Assembly: GCA_947175575.1 (NCBI GenBank)
Contig: CAMWNG010000001.1
Location: 105,690-169,689 of the forward strand
Direction: 5' to 3'
DNA length: 64,000 bases
Source of the DNA: an uncultured Bacteroidales bacterium
GTDB taxonomy: Bacteria; Bacteroidota; Bacteroidia; Bacteroidales; Muribaculaceae
The position numbers were made by a program, and so were the translations under genes. Below the pieces are notes generated by a model, which was not told the origin of the DNA, did no database searches, and worked only from the letters and a program-made list of their open reading frames with translations. Numbering within the stretch: the stretch's first letter is position 1; each line of letters starts with the position of its first letter. Shown piece after piece: positions 27,287-37,360 of the stretch.

Positions 27287-30200
27287 TGCGAAACACGTGT
27301 ACAATGTTTGACATCATCCTCGAAAATTTCCCGCGCGCGAACGGAATCAGCCGCAGTACGCAACGCATATCCTATCTGGCGACCGGAGAGCTCCTTGACC
27401 ATGGAGCCACGAAAATGCTCAAAACATCCTTCACCGACAAGTTCCGCTCCGACAACATGCCCTGCCCCGCTGACATCTGAAATGTTTCCGGGGGTGGAGT
27501 TGAGATGTGCCGAAGGAATATCCGCCATTGTCATGACACGACGGCTGAGATTGTTTTTCGAATCTGTCAGATGCACGAGTATGCCATCGCCGGGAAGGGC
27601 GATAGTAACGAAAAGCAGTCGCGACCCATGATAATGAGGTATGGAGACCTGATAACCTTTTTCAAGAACCTCGCTCATCGGAACCTTCAGTATCTGCTGT
27701 CTGTCGAATATCATGATTAGAAATCCCTGACGGGCTTCTTTTCCGGTGAAAGACAAGGCTGCCAGACAATCCTCATCATAATCGATATTACGATCATCAC
27801 CAAAGAGCTGCATGGTGCCGTTACGGAAAATATATAGGTAGCCTTCGGGCTGAACATACTCAGCCTCCCAGCTATGAAGGGCGTTGGGACGCCACAACGA
27901 CATGATGCCTGATTCATCGGCTACGACCGCATCCAACGGGCTTTGCGGTTCATGTTGTGCGACAGGAAGTGAAGTGGACTCATCTGACGAGGAGGGTTCA
28001 GACACAGGTCTTGCAGGTTCAACGACCGGAATTTGTTCTGTCCGCGCAACCTCAGGCGCGTTAAGTACAGTCTTGCCGCGTTCGTCGAGCATCTTTCGCT
28101 CGGTTATGAACTCATCACGTTCTTCGTCTCTCAGTCGCACCGTGTTGTTGCTTCGTCTTACATAAATTTCTCCGTCAAGCTCCACGGGAACAGTCCGAGG
28201 GCGCACCTTGACCATTATAACATCCTTTGTGGCTTCCGGGTCACGGTCAACCTCAACATATCCGGCAACATTCCGCCCCCAACGGTCCATAACAAGATTT
28301 GTAAGGAACACACATACATTATCGGCATCTTTCATCTCATAGAAATAGTGACCGATAGCAGCTTTTCGATGTGCATAATACTGGTAGTCCTCGAAGAGGC
28401 CGGCCTCCATACGTGTCTTGTCGTTAACGCCGATGTACAAAGTTCCACCTCCGGAGTTGAGGAACGCAGCTATCTGTCGCAATATCTCGAGTTGCTGGAG
28501 TTCGGGATTAGCCCGGGGAATCTCTTTATCCTTGGATTTGCGTGCAGGATAGACAAGGCTCGATTTAAATTCGACATACTGGGTCTCACGTCCGTATGAT
28601 TTGAGCTGTCGAGCCTCGAAGTTCACACCCAGCATCTGGGCGATCTTGGTTTTCAGGCCCTCGGCCACAGAGCCTTCCTCACGTGTTCCTTCCGGCAGCA
28701 GATTAAAGGAGAGCACCAACTGGGCAAGCGATGTCTCCAGAAGGCTGCGACGCTTGTTGATTGTATCCCACAATGCCGGATTATGGTCGTTGTCACCAAG
28801 CCATGACACAATCTCAAGCCGGTGGAACACCATTTCAAGCATAGGATAACCCTGTATCTGGGGGCGATACGTGTCAAGCTCATCGGCATCGATACGTCGG
28901 TTGATGGCATAGAACTGATGCAATCGCAGCATGTCGGCGTGAATTGCAAGACGAGTCGCCAATGTATCATCCTCAATCAGCCGTGCGAGCAGACGCGCGA
29001 AGCAAAGGTAGTCATATGCCATCAGCAACTCTTTGGTTGAGATAGCCTTGAAGCGGATTATCTCTATGATTTCGGCTACGGCATCGCGGGTCAAAGTCTC
29101 ATCTATGTTCAAAGTAGCCTGAATATCCTCCTCATCCTCACGTACAAGACATATATCGTTGAGGAGATTACAGAATGCCTGAACTTTATCAATCACACAA
29201 TTGTCAGCATCCTCAACTATGGTACCGACAATGTGGTTGACGTTCTGGCGTTCGATTACTCTGAAACGTACGCAATTACCTTCCGTATAAGCCGGAAGAG
29301 ACGGATCACACCGCAGAAATACACCATAACCCGTTTCCGAAATGGCACTGTATTCGTGGTCAAGCACTTTCGCAATTACAGCGAGATATTCCCGCTGATA
29401 GTTAAGAATCGTATCGACCTGATCAGCGATATCGTCAAGAAGTGAGAAGTGGTACCATTCGCAGTCGCCGTCCTCTATGATTTCGGATACCGTGGCGCTG
29501 AACTGGCGCGGTGAACCGTTCTCGTCAATGAAAGCGTTGTAAACGAGATTTCTGTTACGGTCAAGATCAGAACTGGTAAGTTTGAAAGTCACAATATCAT
29601 CTCTACAGATGAAACCGTCAGCGGTTTCGAAGTCCTCATCGTCGATAATCGCCATCCATTTCGGATTGTCTCCACGTTGACTCTCCTGTGCGGAAATTAT
29701 TATTTTGACGACATCACCTACGTCAGCCTTACGCTTTTTTGATACGGCAGCCGATGGTTCGGTACGTTTGTCAAACAGTGCCGATTCAATATTCGCCCAC
29801 AACCGGCGGTGAGCGTCGAAATTCTTGAGCTGACCACCGTTCAGGCTCTGTACCCGATTGACGAACACTCTGGGCTGCAGCCATTCCATCATTCCGTTCG
29901 GAAGGACACGTGCCGGAGATTCCTCATCTGTTCTTGTCAGCGACACCCCGTCACTATCGACCAAAAGCCTTACAGGTCCGTTCTGGAACATGAACATCGA
30001 ATTGAGCTGCTTGACATCCTCCGGGGCATCGACAGACGACCGTGTAAGCAGCATGAGAGGTTCTTTGATAGTGTCGTAAGAGAAGTCAAGAGGAAGTTTG
30101 GCTCCCATTAGAGTGAGAAATGCCTTATCAAGCAATTCGTCGCTCTTGACTGGTCGCATCAGTGAGACATAGCGATAGAACAGAGAACGGTTGCGACGGT

Positions 30201-31398
30201 AATTATCATCATCTGGATGGCCGCTTATGAACATCTGTAGTGCAATGGCCGTGACGATTTTTTCAATTCGGTCGGATTCCTCTTCGTTGTCGGCCTGGGG
30301 CATCAGGTCAATCTCACGACTTGTCTGAGTGATATACATCTGAAGTGCACTTACCATAGCGCTACGGAAGGGTTCCGTTGTCCACGTGTCGAGATCCCAT
30401 GCCATGATCGTCTCGAAAAGCTTTCCGAGATATTCATGTACAAGTTCAGGACGCATCCTGAACACCATCATTAGCATGGAAAGCTTGCGTGCCGGATGAT
30501 AAAGATAGCCGCTCTCCCGCAACTTCTGAAGCAGAGACTCGACAAAACCACATTCGTGAGCACCATAGACAAGTTTTATGGTATCGCGGTAGGGTTTAAG
30601 ACTCTCGACACACTCCGTGATGATCACCTGAAGATTGCGACGACGTTCGGCCGAAAGGCTTCGCAGGAAACGAGAATTTTCAAGAATATATAGTCCGGCA
30701 GTGTGCAGCGTGTCTATGACCGCAAGCAAGAACCGCTGGTGGAAACGGTCATGTGACGTTACAATCCAATCTGTCATGTTCTCGACAGCCTGCCTCATGG
30801 CCGACACTATCCACAACGGATTTCCATCTTTGATTTCTCCGCCGACTTCCGGAAGATGGACATCAATGGCATTTGTCAACACTTTTGCAAGACGAGGATG
30901 GGTGCCAATGCGTGCAAAGAATTCTTCAGGCGTGAAATACTGAAGTCGCATATCGCTATTGGCCAATTGAAGGTTGAAGAACGACTGCGTCAGTTTTGTA
31001 AAACGGCAATGTACTTTCTGCCCGAGAGCGAGCATGGCATTCGGATCGGTCAGATTGTAACGTATGCCATGATTGTCTTCAAGAGTGAAGTGATCTCCGC
31101 GATGAGCCGGCAGCCCCTTGACTGTAAATTCATATTCATAGGATCTGTCAGGCAGAGACACTCTGTAAAAACGATGTACATATTGAGGCAGATAATGTCC
31201 CAGAATCGGATTTCCGCCCTTATCGAAAAACTTGACGCGTACATTCAATGTCTCAGGCAGTGGTTCTTCTTTTTGAAACTTTAGTTTCGTAAGATGTTGT
31301 TCACCGAACCCCGGCACTTCCAATCTGAAAAAATCTTCCTGTTCTCCGAAATCTCTGTTTACGGCAACTTCAATAATATCTCCCTGGCGTAATTGCAT
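27283..31398 (-). CDS. Very large AlbA_2 (Schlafen-type) domain protein of unknown function
   Basis: 1371 residues with no signal peptide or membrane segment, so probably cytosolic. The first about 180 residues are beta-rich and may contain OB-like folds (IIEVAVNRDFGE, KVHCRFTKLTQSFFNLQL). A helical region (about 180-490) follows, then another beta-rich block with S1/OB-like strands (about 575-760). A recognisable AlbA_2 domain lies at about 935-1110: ETQYVEFKSSLVYP, QIAAFLNSGGGTLYIGVND, EIYVRRSNNTVRL. A Ser/Pro/Glu-rich linker (about 1130-1175) leads to a beta-rich tail. No ATPase or HATPase motif is seen. AlbA_2 domains occur in DNA-binding transcription regulators and in Schlafen-like nucleases. 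First gene of the minus operon; exact role unknown. Confidence 0.8.
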   Translation of the reverse strand: MQLRQGDIIEVAVNRDFGEQEDFFRLEVPGFGEQHLTKLKFQKEEPLPETLNVRVKFFDKGGNPILGHYLPQYVHRFYRVSLPDRSYEYEFTVKGLPAHRGDHFTLEDNHGIRYNLTDPNAMLALGQKVHCRFTKLTQSFFNLQLANSDMRLQYFTPEEFFARIGTHPRLAKVLTNAIDVHLPEVGGEIKDGNPLWIVSAMRQAVENMTDWIVTSHDRFHQRFLLAVIDTLHTAGLYILENSRFLRSLSAERRRNLQVIITECVESLKPYRDTIKLVYGAHECGFVESLLQKLRESGYLYHPARKLSMLMMVFRMRPELVHEYLGKLFETIMAWDLDTWTTEPFRSAMVSALQMYITQTSREIDLMPQADNEEESDRIEKIVTAIALQMFISGHPDDDNYRRNRSLFYRYVSLMRPVKSDELLDKAFLTLMGAKLPLDFSYDTIKEPLMLLTRSSVDAPEDVKQLNSMFMFQNGPVRLLVDSDGVSLTRTDEESPARVLPNGMMEWLQPRVFVNRVQSLNGGQLKNFDAHRRLWANIESALFDKRTEPSAAVSKKRKADVGDVVKIIISAQESQRGDNPKWMAIIDDEDFETADGFICRDDIVTFKLTSSDLDRNRNLVYNAFIDENGSPRQFSATVSEIIEDGDCEWYHFSLLDDIADQVDTILNYQREYLAVIAKVLDHEYSAISETGYGVFLRCDPSLPAYTEGNCVRFRVIERQNVNHIVGTIVEDADNCVIDKVQAFCNLLNDICLVREDEEDIQATLNIDETLTRDAVAEIIEIIRFKAISTKELLMAYDYLCFARLLARLIEDDTLATRLAIHADMLRLHQFYAINRRIDADELDTYRPQIQGYPMLEMVFHRLEIVSWLGDNDHNPALWDTINKRRSLLETSLAQLVLSFNLLPEGTREEGSVAEGLKTKIAQMLGVNFEARQLKSYGRETQYVEFKSSLVYPARKSKDKEIPRANPELQQLEILRQIAAFLNSGGGTLYIGVNDKTRMEAGLFEDYQYYAHRKAAIGHYFYEMKDADNVCVFLTNLVMDRWGRNVAGYVEVDRDPEATKDVIMVKVRPRTVPVELDGEIYVRRSNNTVRLRDEERDEFITERKMLDERGKTVLNAPEVARTEQIPVVEPARPVSEPSSSDESTSLPVAQHEPQSPLDAVVADESGIMSLWRPNALHSWEAEYVQPEGYLYIFRNGTMQLFGDDRNIDYDEDCLAALSFTGKEARQGFLIMIFDRQQILKVPMSEVLEKGYQVSIPHYHGSRLLFVTIALPGDGILVHLTDSKNNLSRRVMTMADIPSAHLNSTPGNISDVSGAGHVVGAELVGEGCFEHFRGSMVKELSGRQIGYALRTAADSVRAREIFEDDVKHCTRVSQ

Positions 31399-31472
31399 GA
31401 GTCAGCATATTATAATGATTGATACAAAAAATGTGTTGTTCGGAAGAGCCGAGGCCCTACCCGAATTAGCTA

Positions 31473-31480
31473 CAAAAGTA
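31473..31480 (-). promoter_or_regulatory. -7 element of the AlbA_2 operon
   Basis: On the minus strand reads TACTTTTG (TAnnTTTG), 74 bases upstream of the ATG. No good -33 at 19-21 bases. Confidence 0.5.
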
Positions 31481-31573
31481 CAAAAAAATATCCAACGACC
31501 GGGTACTTTACGATTTTTTCACATTATATAATATAATTATGCAGAGGACGGGATGTTTTTAATACTACAAATC

Positions 31574-31603
31574 GTTGCTTTTCAGTTTTTTTTTGTACCT
31601 TTG
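31574..31603 (+). promoter_or_regulatory. Promoter of mutAB
   Basis: TACCTTTG at 31596-31603 matches the -7 consensus. GTTG at 31574-31577 is a possible -33 with an 18-base spacer. The leader to the mutA ATG is about 130 bases. Confidence 0.6.
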
Positions 31604-31736
31604 CCTGAAAATATGCGGTGCCCGGAATTGTTTTGCGGCAAAATTTCGTAACTGACAATTTTGAAAGCACTTGTTCTTTAACCCTAAAATCAAACACAAA
31701 CCAAATCACAATCATATAAGAATAACTTTTATAGTT

Positions 31737-33590
31737 ATGGCAGAAAAGACCGAAAAATTGTTTGACCAGTTTCCCGGCGTGACCACTGAGGAGTGGAAAG
31801 CCAAAGTTGTCGCCGACCTCAAGGGAGCCGACTTCGACAAAAAACTGGTATGGCGCACAAATGAAGGCTTTGATGTACAGCCCATGTACCGCGCCGAAGA
31901 CATCGCAGACTTCACAACAACAGACTCGCTGCCCGGCGAATTCCCCTATGTCCGCGGCATCAAGACCACCAATGACTGGCTTACCCGTCAGGACATTGAG
32001 GCATCCGAACCCGAAAAAGCCAACGAGAAGGCCCGCGAAATACTCACACGCGGCGTAACCTCCCTGGGCTTCTCGGTTGAAGACGCGTCTTACGCCACTG
32101 TTGCAGCACTTCTTGACGGCATCGACATCAAAAAGGTTGAAATCAATTTCACATGCTGCCCGCGTAAAGCCCTCGAACTCACCGAAAATCTTGCAAAATA
32201 TATCAAGGAAAAAGGCGCTGAAAAGGAATTCCGCGGATCGGTGGATTATAATCCCCTCCGTCCCGCATTCCGTCACGGCAAACAGATCGACCTCGGAGCA
32301 ATCCTTGAAACCGCTAAAAAGATGCTTGAAGCAGTCAAAGGTATCGACAATCTGAAAGTCCTTTCGGTAGACTCTTTCATGCTCAGCGATTCAGGTGCTT
32401 ATATCTATCAGGAACTCGGATACGCACTGGCATGGGGCGCCGCATGGATGACCCTCCTCACCGATGCTGACGTTAAGGCTGATGATGTAGCTGCCCGCAT
32501 AAAATTCAACATGGGTATCTCGTCCAACTATTTCATGGAACTTGCAAAGTTCCGTGCCGGACGTATGCTCTGGGCGCAGATCGTCGAACAATACAAGCCC
32601 GCAAGCCTTGATGCAGCAAAAATGCATGTTCACGCTGCAACATCAAAATTCAATCAGACCATCTACGACGCTCATGTGAATCTGCTCCGCAGCCAGACAG
32701 AAACTATGTCTGCCGCTCTTGCCGGCGTGGATTCGATCACCACACGTCCGTTCGACCTCTGTTATACCACTCCCGATGATTTCTCGGAACGTATCGCCCG
32801 CAATCAGCAGTTCCTGCTCAAGGAAGAAAGCCATCTTGACAAGGTGATCGACCCTGCCGGAGGTTCTTATTACATCGAAACACTGACTGTGTCCATCGCC
32901 AAAGAAGCATGGAAGCTGTTCCTCGCAGTCGAAGCGGACGGCGGTTTCTTCCCCATGGTTTCCGACGGTGAAATTCAGAAGGCAGTAAACGCTTCTTGCG
33001 AAAAACGCCATACAGACGTAGCCCGCCGCAAAGAAATTCTCCTGGGAACCAACCAGTATCCCAATATCAACGAGAAGGCCGCTTCGAAGATCACCAACGG
33101 AGCCGACTCATGCACATGCAGCTGCAGTCAGGAATCTGAAGGTACAAAACTCCTCGGCAAACGCGCTGCCACTGATTTCGAAACTCTCCGTCTGGCCACC
33201 GAAGCCGCCGCAAAACGTCCCAAGGTGTTCATGCTCACCATCGGAAATCTTGCCATGCGTCTTGCCCGCGCACAGTTCTCAACCAATTTCTTCGGCTGTG
33301 CCGGTTATGAGATCATCGACAATCTCGGATTCGAAACAGTTCAGCAAGGTGTGGACGCAGCAATGGAAAAAGGAGCTGACGTAGTTGTTCTCTGCTCATC
33401 GGATGACGAATACGCAACACTTGCACCTGAAGCATTCAAATATCTTGACGGTCGTGCCGAATTTGTCGTGGCCGGCAATCCCGCTTGTGCCGAAGAACTC
33501 AAGGCTGAAGGAATCAAAGACTTCATCCATGTCCGCGTAAACGTGCTCGACACTCTGCGCGACTTCAACAACCGTCTGCTCAACAAATAA
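31737..33590 (+). CDS. mutA: Methylmalonyl-CoA mutase small (beta) subunit
   Basis: 617 residues from the ATG at 31737 (MAEKTEKLF; the open frame further upstream lacks conservation). The N-terminal TIM-barrel-like domain resembles the catalytic subunit ([58 protein letters not shown]). The C-terminal flavodoxin-like domain lacks the DxHxxG cobalamin motif, as expected for the non-catalytic subunit. A Cys-rich stretch (SCTCSCSQE, about residues 457-465) lies in the linker. Forms a heterodimer with MutB in succinyl-CoA/methylmalonyl-CoA interconversion. 25 bases separate it from mutB. Confidence 0.94.
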   Translation: MAEKTEKLFDQFPGVTTEEWKAKVVADLKGADFDKKLVWRTNEGFDVQPMYRAEDIADFTTTDSLPGEFPYVRGIKTTNDWLTRQDIEASEPEKANEKAREILTRGVTSLGFSVEDASYATVAALLDGIDIKKVEINFTCCPRKALELTENLAKYIKEKGAEKEFRGSVDYNPLRPAFRHGKQIDLGAILETAKKMLEAVKGIDNLKVLSVDSFMLSDSGAYIYQELGYALAWGAAWMTLLTDADVKADDVAARIKFNMGISSNYFMELAKFRAGRMLWAQIVEQYKPASLDAAKMHVHAATSKFNQTIYDAHVNLLRSQTETMSAALAGVDSITTRPFDLCYTTPDDFSERIARNQQFLLKEESHLDKVIDPAGGSYYIETLTVSIAKEAWKLFLAVEADGGFFPMVSDGEIQKAVNASCEKRHTDVARRKEILLGTNQYPNINEKAASKITNGADSCTCSCSQESEGTKLLGKRAATDFETLRLATEAAAKRPKVFMLTIGNLAMRLARAQFSTNFFGCAGYEIIDNLGFETVQQGVDAAMEKGADVVVLCSSDDEYATLAPEAFKYLDGRAEFVVAGNPACAEELKAEGIKDFIHVRVNVLDTLRDFNNRLLNK

Positions 33591-33615
33591 TCATAAACAG
33601 CTACATCTAAAGAAA

Positions 33616-35751
33616 ATGAGACCCGATTTCACAACTATAGATATCACTAAAGACTCGTTTGGAGCTAAGCCCTCTGCCGTAGCTGCCAATCCTGAGCAGG
33701 AATGGCTCACCCCTGAGCTTATTCCCGTAAAACCCGTTTACACGAAAGAAGACCTGCAGGGCCTGGAGCACCTTAACTATGTAGCAGGTATGCCTCCCTT
33801 CCTCCGCGGCCCGTACAGCGCCATGTACCCCATGCGCCCCTGGACCATCCGCCAGTATGCAGGTTTCTCCACCGCAGCCGAATCAAATGCCTTCTACCGC
33901 CGCAACCTTGCAGCCGGTCAGAAAGGTCTGTCTGTGGCTTTTGACCTCGCAACACACCGCGGTTACGACGCCGATCACGCACGTGTCGTAGGCGACGTCG
34001 GTAAGGCAGGTGTGAGCATTTGCTCCCTTGAAGACATGAAAGTGCTCTTCGATGGCATTCCTTTGAATAAGATGTCGGTTTCGATGACCATGAACGGTGC
34101 CGTGCTTCCTGTTCTCGCGTTCTATATCAACGCCGGACTGGAACAGGGTGCCAAACTTGAAGAAATGGCCGGTACTATCCAGAACGACATCCTCAAGGAA
34201 TTCATGGTGCGCAACACCTATATCTATCCGCCCGAATTCTCAATGCGCATCATCGCGGACATCTTCGAATACACCTCTCAGAACATGCCCAAATTCAACT
34301 CCATCTCGATTTCGGGCTATCACATGCAGGAAGCAGGTGCAACTTGCGATATCGAGCTGGCTTACACTCTGGCCGACGGTCTCGAATACCTCCGTGCGGG
34401 CGTAAACGCCGGCATGGACATCGATGCCTTCGCGCCGCGCCTGTCATTCTTCTGGGCTATCGGCATGAACTTCTTCATGGAAATTGCCAAGATGCGTGCC
34501 GCACGCATGCTCTGGGCGAAGATCGTGAAACAGTTCAACCCCAAGAACCCCAAATCGCTGGCACTCCGTACACACTCTCAGACTTCCGGATGGTCGCTCA
34601 CCGAACAGGACCCCTTCAACAATGTCGGCCGTACCTGTATCGAAGCAATGGGCGCCGCACTGGGTCATACTCAGAGTCTGCACACCAACGCTCTCGACGA
34701 AGCGATTGCCCTGCCCACAGATTTCTCGGCACGCATCGCCCGTAACACTCAGATTTACATCCAGGAAGAAACGATGATCACCAAGCAGGTCGATCCCTGG
34801 GCCGGTTCTTACTACGTGGAAGCTCTTACAAACGAGATCGCACACCGCGCATGGGAGCACATTCAGGAAATCGAAAAGCTCGGCGGTATGGCCAAAGCCA
34901 TCGAAACCGGTCTTCCCAAACTCCGTATCGAAGAGGCCGCCGCACGTACCCAGGCCCGCATCGACTCCGGAAAACAAACTATCGTAGGTATCAACAAGTA
35001 TCGTCTCGATCATGAAGATCCCATCGATATTCTTGAAATTGACAATACTCAGGTACGTACCGAACAGATCGAACGCCTTCAGGATCTCAAGGCTCACCGC
35101 GACGAGGCCAAAGTCAAGGAAGCTCTCAATGCCATCACCGAATGTGTCAAGACCGGTGAAGGCAATCTGCTCGACCTTGCAGTCAAGGCAGCCGGTCTCC
35201 GTGCCACTCTTGGTGAGATATCCGATGCCTGCGAAGATGTTGTAGGCCGTTATAAAGCTGTAATCAGAACAATTTCAGGCGTGTATTCAGCAGAAACCAA
35301 AAATGATCCCGACTTCGCCCGGGCGCAGAAAATGTGCGAAGAATTCGCAAAACGCGAAGGTCGTCAACCTCGTATCATGGTAGCCAAGATGGGCCAGGAC
35401 GGACACGACCGCGGTGCTAAAGTTGTAGCCACAGGCTATGCGGACTGTGGTTTCGATGTGGATATGGGTCCTCTCTTCCAGACTCCCGCCGAAGCAGCCC
35501 GACAGGCTGTAGAGAACGATGTTCACATACTTGGTGTAAGTTCACTTGCAGCAGGTCACAAGACTCTCGTTCCTCAGGTCATCGAAGAACTGCGCAAGCT
35601 CGGGCGCGAAGATATTCTGGTTGTTGCAGGCGGTGTAATCCCCGCCCAGGACTACGACTTCCTCTACAAGGCTGGCGTGGCAGCCATCTTCGGCCCCGGC
35701 ACCCGCATCCCCGAATCCGCTATCAAGATGCTTGAACTGCTGAACGATTAA
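33616..35751 (+). CDS. mutB: Methylmalonyl-CoA mutase large (alpha, catalytic) subunit
   Basis: 711 residues. The N-terminal substrate-binding barrel shows [36 protein letters not shown] and [15 protein letters not shown]. The C-terminal B12-binding domain carries DGHDRGAKV with the cobalt-ligand His at about residue 597, then [14 protein letters not shown] and [12 protein letters not shown]. With MutA it converts succinyl-CoA to methylmalonyl-CoA with adenosylcobalamin (propionate/succinate metabolism). The chaperone gene meaB is not adjacent. A hairpin terminator follows. Confidence 0.97.
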   Translation: MRPDFTTIDITKDSFGAKPSAVAANPEQEWLTPELIPVKPVYTKEDLQGLEHLNYVAGMPPFLRGPYSAMYPMRPWTIRQYAGFSTAAESNAFYRRNLAAGQKGLSVAFDLATHRGYDADHARVVGDVGKAGVSICSLEDMKVLFDGIPLNKMSVSMTMNGAVLPVLAFYINAGLEQGAKLEEMAGTIQNDILKEFMVRNTYIYPPEFSMRIIADIFEYTSQNMPKFNSISISGYHMQEAGATCDIELAYTLADGLEYLRAGVNAGMDIDAFAPRLSFFWAIGMNFFMEIAKMRAARMLWAKIVKQFNPKNPKSLALRTHSQTSGWSLTEQDPFNNVGRTCIEAMGAALGHTQSLHTNALDEAIALPTDFSARIARNTQIYIQEETMITKQVDPWAGSYYVEALTNEIAHRAWEHIQEIEKLGGMAKAIETGLPKLRIEEAAARTQARIDSGKQTIVGINKYRLDHEDPIDILEIDNTQVRTEQIERLQDLKAHRDEAKVKEALNAITECVKTGEGNLLDLAVKAAGLRATLGEISDACEDVVGRYKAVIRTISGVYSAETKNDPDFARAQKMCEEFAKREGRQPRIMVAKMGQDGHDRGAKVVATGYADCGFDVDMGPLFQTPAEAARQAVENDVHILGVSSLAAGHKTLVPQVIEELRKLGREDILVVAGGVIPAQDYDFLYKAGVAAIFGPGTRIPESAIKMLELLND

Positions 35752-35774
35752 AATTAGAATTACTCCTAAATATC

Positions 35775-35805
35775 TCCGGGGCGCCTGCTGATGAGGTGCC
35801 CCGGA
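35775..35805 (+). terminator. Rho-independent terminator after mutB
   Basis: 12-bp stem (35775-35786 with 35794-35805, one G-U pair), 7-base loop, then TTTTATTT. Confidence 0.9.
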
Positions 35806-35833
35806 TTTTATTTATCTACAATCACATTTTTTA

Positions 35834-35865
35834 TTTGGCACGTTCAAAAATCTTTGCTAACTTTG
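35834..35865 (+). promoter_or_regulatory. Promoter of the tdk operon
   Basis: TTTG at 35834-35837 and TAACTTTG at 35858-35865 with a 20-base spacer, 28 bases before the tdk ATG. Confidence 0.85.
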
Positions 35866-35893
35866 GTCTCTCTAAAACACACTGACAACCAAC

Positions 35894-36562
35894 ATGTATC
35901 GCAAAGGCAAACTCTATTTCAGGTACGGCACGATGGGCTCGGCAAAGACAGCCCTACTGCTTACCACTGCATATAATTTCGAAGAACGCGGCATGGACTA
36001 CCTGTGCATGAAGCCGGTAGTCGACACCCGTGAAGCACGAAATATCATACATTCACGTATCGGCATCGAGCGCGAATGTGCATGGATTTATCACAACACT
36101 GACCTTTATGCATTTGCCAAGAATCTCTACCGAAAGGACGGACGCAGGGTAGACTGGTTTTTGATTGACGAAGCACAGTTCCTGACCGAAGCTCAGGTTG
36201 ATCAACTATCTAGAGTGGTAGATGATTTCGGTTCGAACGTAATATGCTACGGTCTTCGAACAGATTTTCAGAGTCATCTGTTTGAAGGGTCACGTCGTCT
36301 CTTCGAGATTGCCGACACAATAGATGAAATAAAATCCACCTGTAATTGCGGCCATAAAACCATAATCAATGCAAGAATTGACTCAAACGGTGACTTTGTG
36401 GAAGAAGGTGCCCAGGTAGAGATCGGCGGTGATGACAGATATGTGGCTGTATGTCGAAAATGCTGGCGTAACAAACATATCGAGCAGGCTTCGCGCGCAA
36501 CACTTCCCTTTGATCTCCTACAGCTTGATGAGGATTCGGAAGATGAAAGTTGTGAACAGTAA
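35894..36562 (+). CDS. tdk: Thymidine kinase
   Basis: 222 residues. Salvages thymidine to dTMP. P-loop GTMGSAKT (Lys18), Walker B-like LIDEAQFL, YGLRTDFQSHLFEGS and paired Cys of a structural zinc site (CNCGHK and CRKC). The length is slightly above common type II thymidine kinases, with an acidic C-terminal tail (LDEDSEDESCEQ). First of four tightly spaced genes. Confidence 0.93.
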   Translation: MYRKGKLYFRYGTMGSAKTALLLTTAYNFEERGMDYLCMKPVVDTREARNIIHSRIGIERECAWIYHNTDLYAFAKNLYRKDGRRVDWFLIDEAQFLTEAQVDQLSRVVDDFGSNVICYGLRTDFQSHLFEGSRRLFEIADTIDEIKSTCNCGHKTIINARIDSNGDFVEEGAQVEIGGDDRYVAVCRKCWRNKHIEQASRATLPFDLLQLDEDSEDESCEQ

Positions 36563-36586
36563 CGTCTTGAGCTGTGTTATAAACTT

Positions 36587-37342
36587 ATGAAAAAACTCGC
36601 TGTTGCTCTGCTGTGTGTACTGACCGTGCTGGTCGCCCATGCTTCGCATGGACGTTTCGGCTCGGAGAGTATTTCATATAGAGTAATGTATAAATGGGGC
36701 CTGATAAACAAGCAAGCCGGTACGGCGACTCTCACGCTCAGGCCGGAAGGAAATATGTATCGTGCCTGTCTGACGGCAGCCTCGGAACATTGGGCTGACA
36801 AGTTCTTTATGGTGCGTGACACCCTTAACGGTACGATGAATCAGCTGACCCTCGCTCCGGTTTTTTATGAAAAAATCGCACATGAAGGTAATGATGATAA
36901 ACACGACACGGTACGTTTCTCTTATTCCGGCAACTCAGTAAAGGGTGAGTGTACAAGAGTCGAATATCATAAAGGCGAACTCCGAAAGGATGAAAAGCGT
37001 ATCCTCGAAGCAACAGGAACCACTGTGGATATGCTCACATCGTTTTATTATATGAGAGCGCTCCCATTCGAAAACTGGAAGCCGGGGCACAAGGAAGTCA
37101 TCTCGATTTTCTCCGGTAAACAAAAGGAGACTCTTACATTCTGGTACCGCGGTATCGAGCCGGTGGTTGTTGACGACACGCGTTATCAATGCTATCATAT
37201 TACCTTTGTATTCACCGGTGCCGGAGGCAAAACCACTTCTGACAATATGGATGCGTGGATAACGACATCATCCGCCCGTATACCTGTACTTTTGGAAGGC
37301 AAACTTCCTGTTGGAAAAGTGAAATGCGAGATTATCCGATAA
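36587..37342 (+). CDS. DUF3108 domain periplasmic protein
   Basis: 251 residues with a signal peptide (MKKLAVALLCVLTVLVAHA). The mature part begins with ISYRVMYKWGLINKQAGTATL, the typical start of DUF3108 proteins, and is rich in beta strands, possibly a lipocalin-like or LolA-like barrel. Role unknown. 24 bases after tdk, 18 bases before the YihY gene. Confidence 0.85.
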   Translation: MKKLAVALLCVLTVLVAHASHGRFGSESISYRVMYKWGLINKQAGTATLTLRPEGNMYRACLTAASEHWADKFFMVRDTLNGTMNQLTLAPVFYEKIAHEGNDDKHDTVRFSYSGNSVKGECTRVEYHKGELRKDEKRILEATGTTVDMLTSFYYMRALPFENWKPGHKEVISIFSGKQKETLTFWYRGIEPVVVDDTRYQCYHITFVFTGAGGKTTSDNMDAWITTSSARIPVLLEGKLPVGKVKCEIIR

Positions 37343-37360
37343 TGCTATCACAACCGCGAC

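Larger units (their letters stand above)
31399..31736. other. Intergenic region with divergent promoters
   Basis: 338 bases between the AlbA_2 gene (minus) and mutA (plus). It holds a -7 element for each direction and A/T-rich sequence. No small gene or RNA was recognised. Confidence 0.6.

Noticed and set aside
27283..31398. HATPase or P-loop ATPase in the AlbA_2 protein
   Set aside because: Database-style names of such proteins often say ATP-binding, but no Walker A or Bergerat-type motif could be found in the sequence.
34444..35097. 217-residue minus-strand open frame
   Set aside because: Antisense to mutB, with no domain and no promoter.
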